Assembly: GCF_002382885.1 (NCBI RefSeq)
Contig: NZ_NWVL01000014.1
Span: forward strand, 1-64,000
Direction of reading: 5' to 3'
DNA: 64,000 nt
Origin: Streptomyces sp. WZ.A104
GTDB taxonomy: Bacteria; Actinomycetota; Actinomycetes; Streptomycetales; Streptomycetaceae
Shown piece by piece: positions 57,064-64,000 of the stretch. Each line of letters opens with the position of its first letter. Position 1 is the first letter of the stretch. The notes below the pieces were generated by a model, which saw only the letters and a program-made list of their open reading frames with translations, did not search any database and was not told the origin of the DNA. Made by a program: the position numbers and the translations under genes.

Positions 57064-57194
57064 GCCGCTGCTGTCCGTCCGGTGTGCGCCCCTGCCACAG
57101 GGGGAAAGACGCCCGCCCGACGTGATCAGCACCCCGAACTCTTCAACGACCTTCCCGTCGATGACCTGTGGCATCGGCGAAGAAAGCAGAAACC

Positions 57195-57545
57195 ATGGCT
57201 TCCCTGCTCGATGGCGTCAACGCCGCCTCCCTCCGTACGGACGTCCCGGCGTTCCGCCCCGGTGACACCGTCAACGTCCACGTGCGCGTGATCGAGGGCA
57301 ACCGCTCCCGTATCCAGCAGTTCAAGGGTGTTGTCATCCGCCGCCAGGGCTCGGGCGTCAGCGAGACCTTCACGGTCCGCAAGGTCTCCTTCAGCGTCGG
57401 CGTCGAGCGCACCTTCCCGGTGCACAGCCCGATCTTCGAGAAGATCGAGCTCGTCACCCGCGGTGACGTCCGCCGCGCCAAGCTGTACTTCCTCCGTGAG
57501 CTCCGCGGCAAGGCCGCGAAGATCAAGGAGAAGCGCGACAACTGA
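57195..57545 (+). CDS. rplS: 50S ribosomal protein L19
   Basis: 116-aa L19 ([26 protein letters not shown]...). [16 protein letters not shown] and the C-terminal [19 protein letters not shown] are diagnostic. ATG 57195 is preferred because it gives the normal start; an in-frame GTG lies at 57168. The 131-base leader after trmD may hold its own promoter. The last gene of the translation block before the signal peptidases. Confidence 0.97.
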   Translation: MASLLDGVNAASLRTDVPAFRPGDTVNVHVRVIEGNRSRIQQFKGVVIRRQGSGVSETFTVRKVSFSVGVERTFPVHSPIFEKIELVTRGDVRRAKLYFLRELRGKAAKIKEKRDN

Positions 57546-57590
57546 GCTGAGTCCCGCGTCCACAGGGCGGCCGGATAAGCTTCGGCCGCG

Positions 57591-58361
57591 ATGGACACGC
57601 AAGCACAGCACTCGAAGCGCGACCGCTCCCCGGAACCCGATGCGGGTCCTGGGGAGCGGTCGCGCTTCTCGCGTACCCGGGACCGTATCGTCGCCGTGGT
57701 CTCCTGGCGGCGGGTGCTCGCCGGGGCGGTCGCGGGCGCCCTCGCCCTGCTGTTGTGCAGCGCCTATGTGGTCCAGCCCTTCCTGATCCCCAGCGGCTCG
57801 ATGGAGCCCACGCTCCAGGTCGGTGACCGGGTCCTTGTCAACAAGCTGGCGTACCGTTTCGGCGCTGAGCCCCGGCGTGGCGACGTGGTGGTGTTCGACG
57901 GGACCGGCTCCTTCGTACGGGAAGACCTCGACGCGAACCCGGTGGCCGGGCTGCTGCACGGTGCGGCGGCGTCCCTGGGCCTCGCGGAGCCCGCCGACAC
58001 CGACTTCGTGAAGCGGGTGGTGGGCGTGGGCGGTGACCGTGTCGTCTGCTGCGACGCGCGGGGGAGGGTCCAGGTGAACGACGTCGCCGTGGACGAGCCG
58101 TATCTGTACCCCGGTGACACCGCGTCCCGGGCGCCGTTCGACATCGTCGTGCCCACGGGGACCCTGTGGATGATGGGCGACCACCGCAGCCGCTCCAGCG
58201 ACTCCCGGGACCACCTCGGATCGCCCGGCGGCGGGATGGTCCCCGTCGAGCGTGTCATCGGTCGGGTGGACTGGCTGGGCTGGCCGCCGGCCCGGATCGG
58301 CCCGCTGGAGGGGACCGGCGCCTTCGGGGGCGTACGGAAGCCCGGCGGGGCGCATGGGTAA
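57591..58361 (+). CDS. sipW: Type I signal peptidase SipW
   Basis: 256-aa membrane leader peptidase, first of four tandem paralogues. One N-terminal membrane helix (about 44-62), the Ser/Lys dyad at Ser70 (PSGSMEPTL) and Lys141 (DFVKRVVG), and the GDHR box near residue 190. No clear C-terminal anchor, unlike SipY and SipZ. A cysteine pair (VVCCDARG) follows the Lys region. Names follow the S. lividans/coelicolor order sipW-X-Y-Z (recalled). The stop codon overlaps the sipX start by eight bases. Confidence 0.93.
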   Translation: MDTQAQHSKRDRSPEPDAGPGERSRFSRTRDRIVAVVSWRRVLAGAVAGALALLLCSAYVVQPFLIPSGSMEPTLQVGDRVLVNKLAYRFGAEPRRGDVVVFDGTGSFVREDLDANPVAGLLHGAAASLGLAEPADTDFVKRVVGVGGDRVVCCDARGRVQVNDVAVDEPYLYPGDTASRAPFDIVVPTGTLWMMGDHRSRSSDSRDHLGSPGGGMVPVERVIGRVDWLGWPPARIGPLEGTGAFGGVRKPGGAHG

Positions 58362-59430
58362 CCGCGGGCGCCCGCGCGGCGCTCATGACCCCGACGCGTC
58401 CCTGCCGACCGGCAGCAGGCCCACCGGACCGCGCTCGCTGCCCAACCGGGCGGAGCGCCGCAGGCTCGCCAGGAAGGTCCGGCGCAAGCGCCGCAGGTCC
58501 GCGGTGAAGGAGATACCCGTCCTCGTCGTCGTGGCGCTGCTCATCGCGCTCGTCCTGAAGACCTTCCTGGTCCAGGCGTTCGTCATCCCGTCCGGATCGA
58601 TGGAGCAGACCATCCGGATCGGCGACCGGGTGCTGGTGGACAAACTGACCCCGTGGTTCGGGTCGAAGCCGCAGCGCGGTGACGTCGTGGTGTTCAAGGA
58701 CCCCGGCGGCTGGCTCCAGCAGGAGAACCCCGGGCAGAAGAAGGACCCGCCGATCGGCGTCAAGCAGGTCACCGAGCTGCTGACCTTCATCGGGCTGCTG
58801 CCGTCCGACGACGAGCAGGACCTGATCAAGCGCGTCATCGCGGTCGGCGGCGACACCGTGAAGTGCTGCGGCGAGGACGGACGGGTCACCGTCAACGGAG
58901 TACCCCTGGCGGAGACGTATCTCCACCCCGACGACCGCCCGTCGGCCATCCAGTTCGAGGTGAAGGTCCCCCCGGGGCGGCTCTTCGTCATGGGCGACCA
59001 CCGGTCCGACTCCGCCGACTCCCGCTTCCACCTCGACGAGCCCGACCGGGGCACGGTCTCCGAGGAGGAGGTCGTGGGGCGGGCCGTCGTGATCGCCTGG
59101 CCCTTCGGGCACTGGAGCACGCTCGAACAACGCGACGCCTTCAGCGCGGTCCCGGACGCGCGCGGCTCCGGGGCGGCTGTGTCGGCCCCGTCGAATAGTG
59201 TGGCACCTCCGGATCGATACGGAATGGTCCGGCTCCCGACCCCTGCGGAACTCCCGCTCGTTATGGGAGTGGTGGGCCTGCACCGGATCGGGCGCGGGCA
59301 GTGGCACGTATTGAGGAGTGGATGTGGGGGATTTGGCGGTCGGCGCACGATCCGGACACGACGAACCCGAGGACCGGCCGGGGCACGACGAGTCCCCCGC
59401 GGCAGGAGGGGCGGACGGGGCGACGGGTGA
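58354..59430 (+). CDS. sipX: Type I signal peptidase SipX
   Basis: 358-aa signal peptidase. Basic cytoplasmic head, membrane helix about 56-75, catalytic Ser82 (PSGSMEQT) and Lys159 (DLIKRVIAVGGD), GDHRSDSADSR box. After about residue 285 it leaves the family pattern: a short hydrophobic LPLVMGVVGL, then an Arg/Gly-rich tail read in a different frame from sipY and overlapping it by about 107 bases. The tail looks like read-through rather than a domain. ATG 58354 overlaps sipW. Confidence 0.92.
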   Translation: MGNRGRPRGAHDPDASLPTGSRPTGPRSLPNRAERRRLARKVRRKRRRSAVKEIPVLVVVALLIALVLKTFLVQAFVIPSGSMEQTIRIGDRVLVDKLTPWFGSKPQRGDVVVFKDPGGWLQQENPGQKKDPPIGVKQVTELLTFIGLLPSDDEQDLIKRVIAVGGDTVKCCGEDGRVTVNGVPLAETYLHPDDRPSAIQFEVKVPPGRLFVMGDHRSDSADSRFHLDEPDRGTVSEEEVVGRAVVIAWPFGHWSTLEQRDAFSAVPDARGSGAAVSAPSNSVAPPDRYGMVRLPTPAELPLVMGVVGLHRIGRGQWHVLRSGCGGFGGRRTIRTRRTRGPAGARRVPRGRRGGRGDG

Positions 59431-60226
59431 GTCCGGCCCGGCGGACAGCGGCGGTGCCGCACCCAAGAAGCACCGTTCCTTCTGGGTCGAGCTGCCGCTG
59501 CTGGTCGGTATCGCCCTGGTTCTGGCGCTGCTGATCAAGACGTTCCTGGTCCAGGCGTTCTCGATCCCCTCGGACTCGATGCAGAACACCCTGCAGCGGG
59601 GCGACCGGGTGCTGGTCGACAAGCTGACCCCCTGGTTCGGCTCCGAGCCGGAGCGCGGCGAGGTCGTGGTTTTCCACGACCCGGGCGGCTGGCTGGAGGA
59701 CACCGAGACCCCGGACCCCAACGTGGCGCAGAAGTTCCTGAGCTTCATCGGCCTGATGCCGTCCGCCGAGGAGAAGGACCTGATCAAGCGGGTCATCGCG
59801 GTCGGCGGCGACACCGTGGAGTGCAAGGAGAACGGGCCGGTCACGGTCAACGGCAAGGCGCTCGACGAGAAGTCGTTCATCTTCCCGGGCAACACCCCGT
59901 GCAACGACAGGCCCTTCGGCCCGATCAAGGTGGAGGAGGGCCGGATCTTCGTCATGGGCGACCACCGGCAGAACTCCCTGGACTCCCGCTACCACCAAGA
60001 GCTCCCGGGCCAGGGCACCGTCTCCAACGACGAGGTCGTCGGCCGCGCCGTGGTCATCGCCTGGCCCCTGGGCCGCTGGGCGACCCTGCCCATCCCGGAC
60101 ACCTTCGACCAGCCCGGTCTGAACGCGGCCGCCGCGATGGCCCCGGCGGCACTGGGCGTAGCCGGAGCGGTGCCCCTCGTGTTGTGGCGGCGCAGGAGGC
60201 TGACCGGCGGGCGTACCGCCGGGTAG
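59324..60226 (+). CDS. sipY: Type I signal peptidase SipY
   Basis: 300-aa signal peptidase, the closest here to the major secretory SPase of S. lividans (recalled). Acidic ~50-residue head, membrane helix about 58-78, catalytic Ser85 (PSDSMQNTL, Asp in place of Gly before the Ser) and Lys155 (DLIKRVIAVGG), GDHRQNSLDSR box, and a C-terminal anchor AAMAPAALGVAGAVPLVLW. GTG 59324 has AGGAG five bases upstream; GTG 59318 is also in frame. It begins inside sipX. Confidence 0.93.
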   Translation: MGDLAVGARSGHDEPEDRPGHDESPAAGGADGATGESGPADSGGAAPKKHRSFWVELPLLVGIALVLALLIKTFLVQAFSIPSDSMQNTLQRGDRVLVDKLTPWFGSEPERGEVVVFHDPGGWLEDTETPDPNVAQKFLSFIGLMPSAEEKDLIKRVIAVGGDTVECKENGPVTVNGKALDEKSFIFPGNTPCNDRPFGPIKVEEGRIFVMGDHRQNSLDSRYHQELPGQGTVSNDEVVGRAVVIAWPLGRWATLPIPDTFDQPGLNAAAAMAPAALGVAGAVPLVLWRRRRLTGGRTAG

Positions 60227-60276
60227 GGTGCCGACTCGGATCAGCGATTGTCGATCTCCGACGGGGGAGCGCTGGG

Positions 60277-61032
60277 ATGAGCGGTACAGGACGCAACAAC
60301 GACGGCCGCGGCCGGGCCGGCACCATGGTGTCGGGCTTGGCGGTGGCCGTCGGCTGTGTGCTCTTCCTCGGCGGTTTCGTCTGGGCCGCGGTGGTCTACC
60401 AGCCCTATACGGTCCCGACCGCCTCGATGTCCCCCACGGTCAAGCCCGGCGACCGGGTGCTCGCCGAGCGGATAGAGGGCGCCGACGTCCGGCGCGGTGA
60501 CGTGGTGGTCTTCACCGACGAGGTCTGGGGGGCCGCCCCCATGGTGAAGCGCGTCGTCGGCGTCGGCGGCGACAAGGTGGTCTGCTGCGACAAGGAGGGG
60601 CGGCTCACCGTCAACGGCACCCCCGTCGACGAGCCCTATCTCAGCCGGGGCCCGGCCGCCCCGGGCAAGCAGGCGCCCGCCTCGCCCCAGGACTTCACCG
60701 CCGAGGTGCCCCGGGGCCAGATCTTTCTGCTGGGCGACGAGCGGGCCACCTCCCTGGATTCCCGGGTCCATCTGGAGGACGCGGGTCAGGGTTCGGTGCC
60801 GCTTAGCGCCGTACAGGCCCGGGTGGACGCCGTGGCCTGGCCGATGAACGGCATGATCGGCCGCCCCGCGTCCTTCGCGGCGCTGCCCGGCGGGGTCTCC
60901 GCCGAGGGCCCGCTGCAGCTCCAGCTGGGTGCGACCGCGGTCGGGGCCGCGCTGATCCTGGGCGGAGCGGTGTACGGGCCGGTGGCCGCCCGTCTCGCCC
61001 GCCGCAGCCCGCCCGCGGGAGGGGCCCGGTGA
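60277..61032 (+). CDS. sipZ: Type I signal peptidase SipZ
   Basis: 251-aa signal peptidase, the most divergent of the four. N-terminal membrane helix about 18-38, catalytic Ser50 (VPTASMSPTV) and Lys91 (MVKRVVGVGGD), cysteine pair VVCCDKEG, GDERATSLDSR box (Glu replaces His), and a C-terminal anchor LGATAVGAALILGGAVYG. ATG 60277 follows GGGGAG. Its stop overlaps the Nudix gene start by four bases. Confidence 0.93.
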   Translation: MSGTGRNNDGRGRAGTMVSGLAVAVGCVLFLGGFVWAAVVYQPYTVPTASMSPTVKPGDRVLAERIEGADVRRGDVVVFTDEVWGAAPMVKRVVGVGGDKVVCCDKEGRLTVNGTPVDEPYLSRGPAAPGKQAPASPQDFTAEVPRGQIFLLGDERATSLDSRVHLEDAGQGSVPLSAVQARVDAVAWPMNGMIGRPASFAALPGGVSAEGPLQLQLGATAVGAALILGGAVYGPVAARLARRSPPAGGAR

Positions 61033-61517
61033 CCTCCGAGGCCCGCAAGGTCGCCCGGGTGGTCCTCCTGGACCCCGACGACCGCGTACTGCTGCTCCAC
61101 GGGCACGAGCCGGACGACCCGGCCGACACCTGGTGGTTCACCCCGGGCGGCGGTCTGGAGGGCGACGAGACCCGGGAGCAGGCGGCCCGCCGCGAGCTGG
61201 CCGAGGAGACCGGTATCACGGACATCGAGCTGGGCCCGCTGATCTGGACCCGGACCTGCTCCTTCCCGTTCGCCGGACGGCGGTGGGACCAGGACGAGTG
61301 GTACTACCTGGCCCGTACGGTGCAGACCGCCACGGCCCCGCAGGGCTTCACGGACCTGGAGCTGCGCAGCGTCGCCGGTCTGAGGTGGTGGACCTCCGCC
61401 GAACTGCTCGCGACGCGTGAGACGGTGTACCCGACCAGACTCGCCGAGCTGCTGCTCACGCTCCTCGACGAGGGTCCTCCACATGATCCGTTGGTTCTGG
61501 CCCCCGAAATCGTCTAA
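61029..61517 (+). CDS. Nudix hydrolase
   Basis: 162-aa Nudix protein that hydrolyses a nucleoside diphosphate-linked substrate. The Nudix box GGLEGDETREQAARRELAEETGI (positions about 47-69 in the protein) is complete with its REUxEE acids. GTG 61029 overlaps the sipZ stop (GTGA), so it is translated from the sip transcript. The specific substrate is unknown. A MutT-like gene is conserved after sipZ in Streptomyces. Confidence 0.93.
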   Translation: MTSEARKVARVVLLDPDDRVLLLHGHEPDDPADTWWFTPGGGLEGDETREQAARRELAEETGITDIELGPLIWTRTCSFPFAGRRWDQDEWYYLARTVQTATAPQGFTDLELRSVAGLRWWTSAELLATRETVYPTRLAELLLTLLDEGPPHDPLVLAPEIV

Positions 61518-61581
61518 TCGTCCAGGGGCGTCCGAGGCTGACGCACAATGGGGGAACGCACGGCTGAAGGGGAAACATGCC

Positions 61582-61890
61582 ATGAGCGCCGAGGACCTCG
61601 AAAAGTACGAGACCGAGATGGAGCTGAAGCTCTACCGGGAGTACCGCGATGTCGTCGGTCTGTTCAAATATGTGATCGAGACCGAACGGCGCTTCTACCT
61701 CACCAACGACTACGAGATGCAGGTGCACTCCGTCCAGGGTGAGGTTTTCTTCGAGGTGTCCATGGCGGACGCCTGGGTCTGGGACATGTACCGGCCCGCG
61801 AGATTCGTCAAGCAGGTCCGCGTGCTGACCTTCAAGGACGTCAATATCGAAGAGCTCAACAAGAGCGATCTGGAACTTCCGGGAGGCTGA
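61582..61890 (+). CDS. DUF2469 family protein
   Basis: 102-aa actinobacterial DUF2469 protein ([26 protein letters not shown]...), one of the most conserved signature proteins of the phylum, with an unknown role. [14 protein letters not shown] and [20 protein letters not shown] are the family core. ATG 61582 follows AAGGGGA. It always lies between the signal peptidase and yraN/comM genes, as in Mycobacterium. Confidence 0.94.
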   Translation: MSAEDLEKYETEMELKLYREYRDVVGLFKYVIETERRFYLTNDYEMQVHSVQGEVFFEVSMADAWVWDMYRPARFVKQVRVLTFKDVNIEELNKSDLELPGG

Positions 61891-62054
61891 CCCCGCGCGG
61901 CCCGCAGCCAGGGGCCGCCGGTACGTGCGAGACGTGGGACGAAGGCCCGGTCACCCGTGTGGGTGACCGGGTTTTCCACATCCGCAGGGTTATCCACCAA
62001 GATCCACATTTTCTGGCGGGCCGGGTCAGAGTCGGTGCCGGAGGTGGTGCCGAT

Positions 62055-62414
62055 ATGAACGCACGGGGGGCACTCGGGCGGTACGGCGAGGATCTGGCGG
62101 CACGGCTGCTGACCGGAGCCGGGATGACCGTGGTGGAGCGCAACTGGCGCTGTCGCGCCGGAGAGATCGACATCGTGGCCAGGGACGGAGACGCTCTGGT
62201 CTTCTGCGAGGTGAAAACCCGCAGGTCGGAAGCCTTTGAACATCCCATGGCGGCGGTCGGCCCGGAGAAGGCGGACCGGCTGCGGCGGCTCGCCGAGATC
62301 TGGCTCGACCGGCACGGCGGGGCCCCGCCCGGCGGGGTGCGCATCGATCTGGTCGGGGTGATCGTGCCCCGGCGTGGCGCCCCGGTCACCGAGCACGCGC
62401 GGGGGGTCTCCTGA
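62055..62414 (+). CDS. YraN/UPF0102 family endonuclease-like protein
   Basis: 119-aa UPF0102 protein with a restriction-endonuclease-like fold ([29 protein letters not shown]; the E-x-D and E-V-K residues form the nuclease-type active site). Function unproven. ATG 62055 follows GGAGGTGG; upstream frame is in the DUF2469-yraN gap. Its stop codon overlaps the comM start by one base, the conserved yraN-comM pair. Confidence 0.93.
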   Translation: MNARGALGRYGEDLAARLLTGAGMTVVERNWRCRAGEIDIVARDGDALVFCEVKTRRSEAFEHPMAAVGPEKADRLRRLAEIWLDRHGGAPPGGVRIDLVGVIVPRRGAPVTEHARGVS

Positions 62415-63421
62415 TGGGCTTCGCACGAGCGTGTTCCGTGGCGCTGGTAGGCGTCGAGGGAGTGGTGGTGGAGGTCCAGGCCGACCTGGAGCCCGGGGTC
62501 GCGGCGTTCACCCTGGTAGGGCTGCCGGACAAGAGCCTGGTGGAGAGCCGGGACCGAGTGCGGGCCGCCGTGGTCAATTCCGGCGCCGAGTGGCCGCAGA
62601 AGAAGCTCACGGTCGGACTCTCCCCGGCCTCGGTCCCCAAGAGCGGCTCGGGCTTCGACCTCGCCGTCGCGTGTGCGGTGCTCGGCGCGGCGGAACGGAT
62701 CGACCCCGCCTCCATCGCCGATGTGGTGATGATCGGCGAGCTGGGCCTGGACGGCCGCGTGCGCCCCGTACGCGGTGTGCTCCCCGCCGTCCTCGCGGCA
62801 GCGGAGGCGGGTTACGAACAGGTCGTCGTCCCCGAGCAGACGGCCGGGGAGGCGGCGCTGGTGCCGGGGGTCTCGGTCCTCGGCGTCCGGAGCCTGCGCC
62901 AGCTCATCGCCGTCCTCTGCGACGAACCGGTGCCCGAGGAGCCCGTCGCCGACCAGGGACGCCCCGACGCCATGCTCGCCGGTCTCATGATCCCCGGCAC
63001 CGGCCTCGGTACGGGGCTCGCCCCGGCCGCCATGAGGGGCGAGGGGCACCGGCCGGACCTGGCGGATGTCGCGGGCCAGCCCCGCCCCCGTCAGGCCCTG
63101 GAGGTGGCGGCGGCCGGAGGACACCATCTGCTCTTCTCGGGACCGCCCGGTGCGGGCAAGACCATGCTGGCCGAACGGCTGTCGGCGGTCCTGCCGCCGC
63201 TGACCCGACAGGAATCCCTCGAAGTGACGGCGGTCCACTCCGTGGCGGGCATCCTCCCCCCGGGTGAACCGCTCGTCTCCCGGGCGCCCTACTGCGCCCC
63301 GCACCACTCGGCGACCATGCAGTCCCTGGTCGGCGGGGGCAACGGGATGCCGAGGCCCGGAGCGGTCTCGCTGGCCCACCGAGGGGTGCTGTTCCTCGAC
63401 GAAGCGCGGGAGAGAGTTTGA
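62414..63421 (+). pseudogene. comM: ComM-like Mg-chelatase AAA ATPase, truncated by an insertion
   Basis: N-terminal ~331 codons of a YifB/ComM family AAA+ protein (usually a little over 500 aa). ComM in other bacteria is a hexameric helicase that aids branch migration in transformation. The N-terminal S5-like domain, Walker A GPPGAGKTM (about 243) and Walker B VLFLDEA (about 331) are intact, then the expected PEF continuation is replaced by REVR-like residues and TGA at 63419. The missing C-terminal two-fifths cannot be found downstream in any frame. The protein is probably non-functional. Confidence 0.9.
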
Positions 63422-63536
63422 CGCCGAAGCGGACAGTACAGCATCGGCCGTTCAGTTCCGGCCCCCTTGACCAGCGCTGTCCGGCAGAGTGAAGGTCGTG
63501 CAACCAGGCGCAACGCGCTCGACAGGGAGGGACACC

Positions 63537-63770
63537 ATGGCCTTACGGTTCGTCGGTAAAGATCCCGAGTCCGGAGACCACGGATCACCCGCTGTGTGGG
63601 TGGACCAGGAGTCGAAGGATCTCGTGATCCAGGGGTGGACGGCAGATGAGCGGACCACGGGCGAGAGCTCGCGGGATGTGCCGATCCCCGGGCATGAGTC
63701 GGTGATCAGGGTTCCGAAGCGGATGATCCCGCTTCTCAGGGAGGCGCTCCGTGTCGCAGAGTCTGACTGA
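63537..63770 (+). CDS. Small accessory protein with TTA codon
   Basis: 77-aa protein (MALRFVGKDPESGDHGSPAVW...). GGAGGG lies eight bases upstream of ATG 63537. The third codon is TTA (63543-63545), so its translation should need the bldA tRNA. It has no signal, membrane or DNA-binding motif I recognise; the C-terminal IRVPKRMIPLLREALRVAE is a likely amphipathic helix. In Streptomyces such small proteins sit directly before DUF6879 genes in accessory clusters. It overlaps the next gene by 20 bases. Confidence 0.85.
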   Translation: MALRFVGKDPESGDHGSPAVWVDQESKDLVIQGWTADERTTGESSRDVPIPGHESVIRVPKRMIPLLREALRVAESD

Positions 63771-64000
63771 CTTCTCTGACCTCATCAGGTCGGTGCGGGA
63801 GTCAGCCGTGCATCTTGAGATGCGCGACACGTACGGCGTCGAGAACGAGATCGAAGGCTTCGCCGCATGGAAGCAAGGGCGTCGGCTTGACCCGGAGGAC
63901 CGGGGTTCGTGGTGGCGTCCTTGGCTCGACCTTGTTCAGGAGGTCACGGCCAAGGGCGTTGTCATCCGACGTGCCCGCATCGTCTCGGAGCCCGTCAGCG
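63751..64000 (+). CDS. DUF6879 family protein (3' end outside window)
   Basis: First 83 residues of a DUF6879 protein, read from GTG 63751: FSDLIRSVRESAVHLEMRDTYG, then WKQGRRLDPEDRGSW WRPWLDLV and GVVIRRARIVSEPVS are the family's conserved blocks. Function unknown; such genes are common in actinomycete accessory loci and often lie near XRE regulators. The start lies inside the 77-aa gene, so the two are translationally coupled. Codons ending in A or T (CTT, CGT, GTT) are more frequent than in the chromosome left of 63400. Confidence 0.82.
   Translation, partial: MSQSLTDFSDLIRSVRESAVHLEMRDTYGVENEIEGFAAWKQGRRLDPEDRGSWWRPWLDLVQEVTAKGVVIRRARIVSEPVS

Larger units (their letters stand above)
63407..64000 (+). 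mobile_element. Left end of a probable integrated element in comM
   Basis: From near 63407 the sequence no longer encodes ComM. Rows 63781-63840 and 63841-63900 each have 38 G/C of 60 (63%), against 50 of 60 in 63061-63120 within comM. Genes here use a TTA codon and A/T-ending codons and belong to accessory families. The right end and any integrase are outside the window, so the type of element (prophage, ICE or plasmid) cannot be told. Confidence 0.75.

Noticed and set aside
57064-57194. An L19 autoregulatory leader before rplS
   Set aside because: The described L19 leader is from Firmicutes, and I see no matching structure here; the gap is short and may just hold a promoter.
57567-57589. 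GCGGCCG/CGGCCGC hairpin after rplS as a terminator
   Set aside because: Seven-base stem with a nine-base loop immediately before sipW; too weak to call.
63400-63430. A simple frameshift as the cause of the comM truncation
   Set aside because: None of the three forward frames after 63410 encodes the missing ComM C-terminus, and base composition changes at the same point.

Overview
The window is chromosomal DNA from a Streptomyces. Coding DNA has strong G/C third positions, many genes start with GTG, and gene order matches, from memory, the S. coelicolor core region from about SCO5541 to SCO5603 (cvn1, gltX, ndgR-leuCD, hupS, rpmB, recG, rnc, smc, glcP, ftsY, nsdA, amtB-glnK-glnD, ffh, rpsP, sipWXYZ). 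SCO numbers are recalled, not searched. Much of the block from sepIVA-like/rnc to comM is also syntenic with the Mycobacterium rnc-smc-ftsY-amt-glnBD-ffh-rpsP-trmD-rplS-lepB region.

Layout: 1-5.1 kb is a leftward conservon (sensor kinase, roadblock protein, DUF742 protein, GTPase cut by the window edge). 5.1-9.2 kb holds a promoter-rich gap with a 60-aa peptide ORF, then an FAH-family enzyme, gltX and a HAD hydrolase. 9.2-9.8 kb is a five-tRNA Gln/Glu cluster. 9.8-14.1 kb has a MerR/DUF4188 divergent pair and the IclR regulator ndgR divergent from leuCD. 14.2-19.4 kb has hupS, cofC, plsC-gpsA and ddl. 19.4-31 kb holds an Lrp-type RAM protein, thiL, thiD, rpmB, a DhaL/FakA-like kinase, recG, rsmD-coaD, a DivIVA/SepIVA-like coiled-coil protein, DUF177-rpmF-rnc. 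31-38.5 kb has mutM, an HxlR regulator, a CAP-domain surface protein, acyP, a small coiled-coil protein and smc. 38.6-46.4 kb is more lineage-specific: glucose permease glcP, an LLM flavin oxidoreductase, a membrane protein, ftsY, a stand-alone prim-pol domain protein and nsdA. 46.8-51 kb is the nitrogen operon amtB-glnK-glnD with a GlnR-type site. 51-57.5 kb has ffh, a methyltransferase, an HExxH protein, rpsP-khpA-rimM-trmD and rplS. 57.6-62.4 kb has four type I signal peptidases in tandem, a Nudix hydrolase, a DUF2469 protein and yraN.

The genes work mainly in translation and protein export (tRNAs, gltX, ribosomal proteins, rnc, rimM, trmD, ffh, ftsY, sip genes), chromosome structure (smc, hupS, recG), nitrogen and leucine control (ndgR, leuCD, amtB-glnK-glnD) and development (cvn, nsdA, hupS).

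The most unusual point is at the right end. The comM-like AAA ATPase gene, which should be over 500 codons, loses its family sequence in mid-motif near 63407 and stops at 63421. The following DNA has lower G+C, a TTA (bldA-type) codon and a small-ORF/DUF6879 pair typical of accessory DNA. This looks like the left junction of an integrated element whose body lies beyond the window. Other points of interest are a low-complexity insert in the SMC hinge, a duplicated ANPRRT motif in the 60-aa peptide beside the conservon, and several well-formed operator-like inverted repeats.
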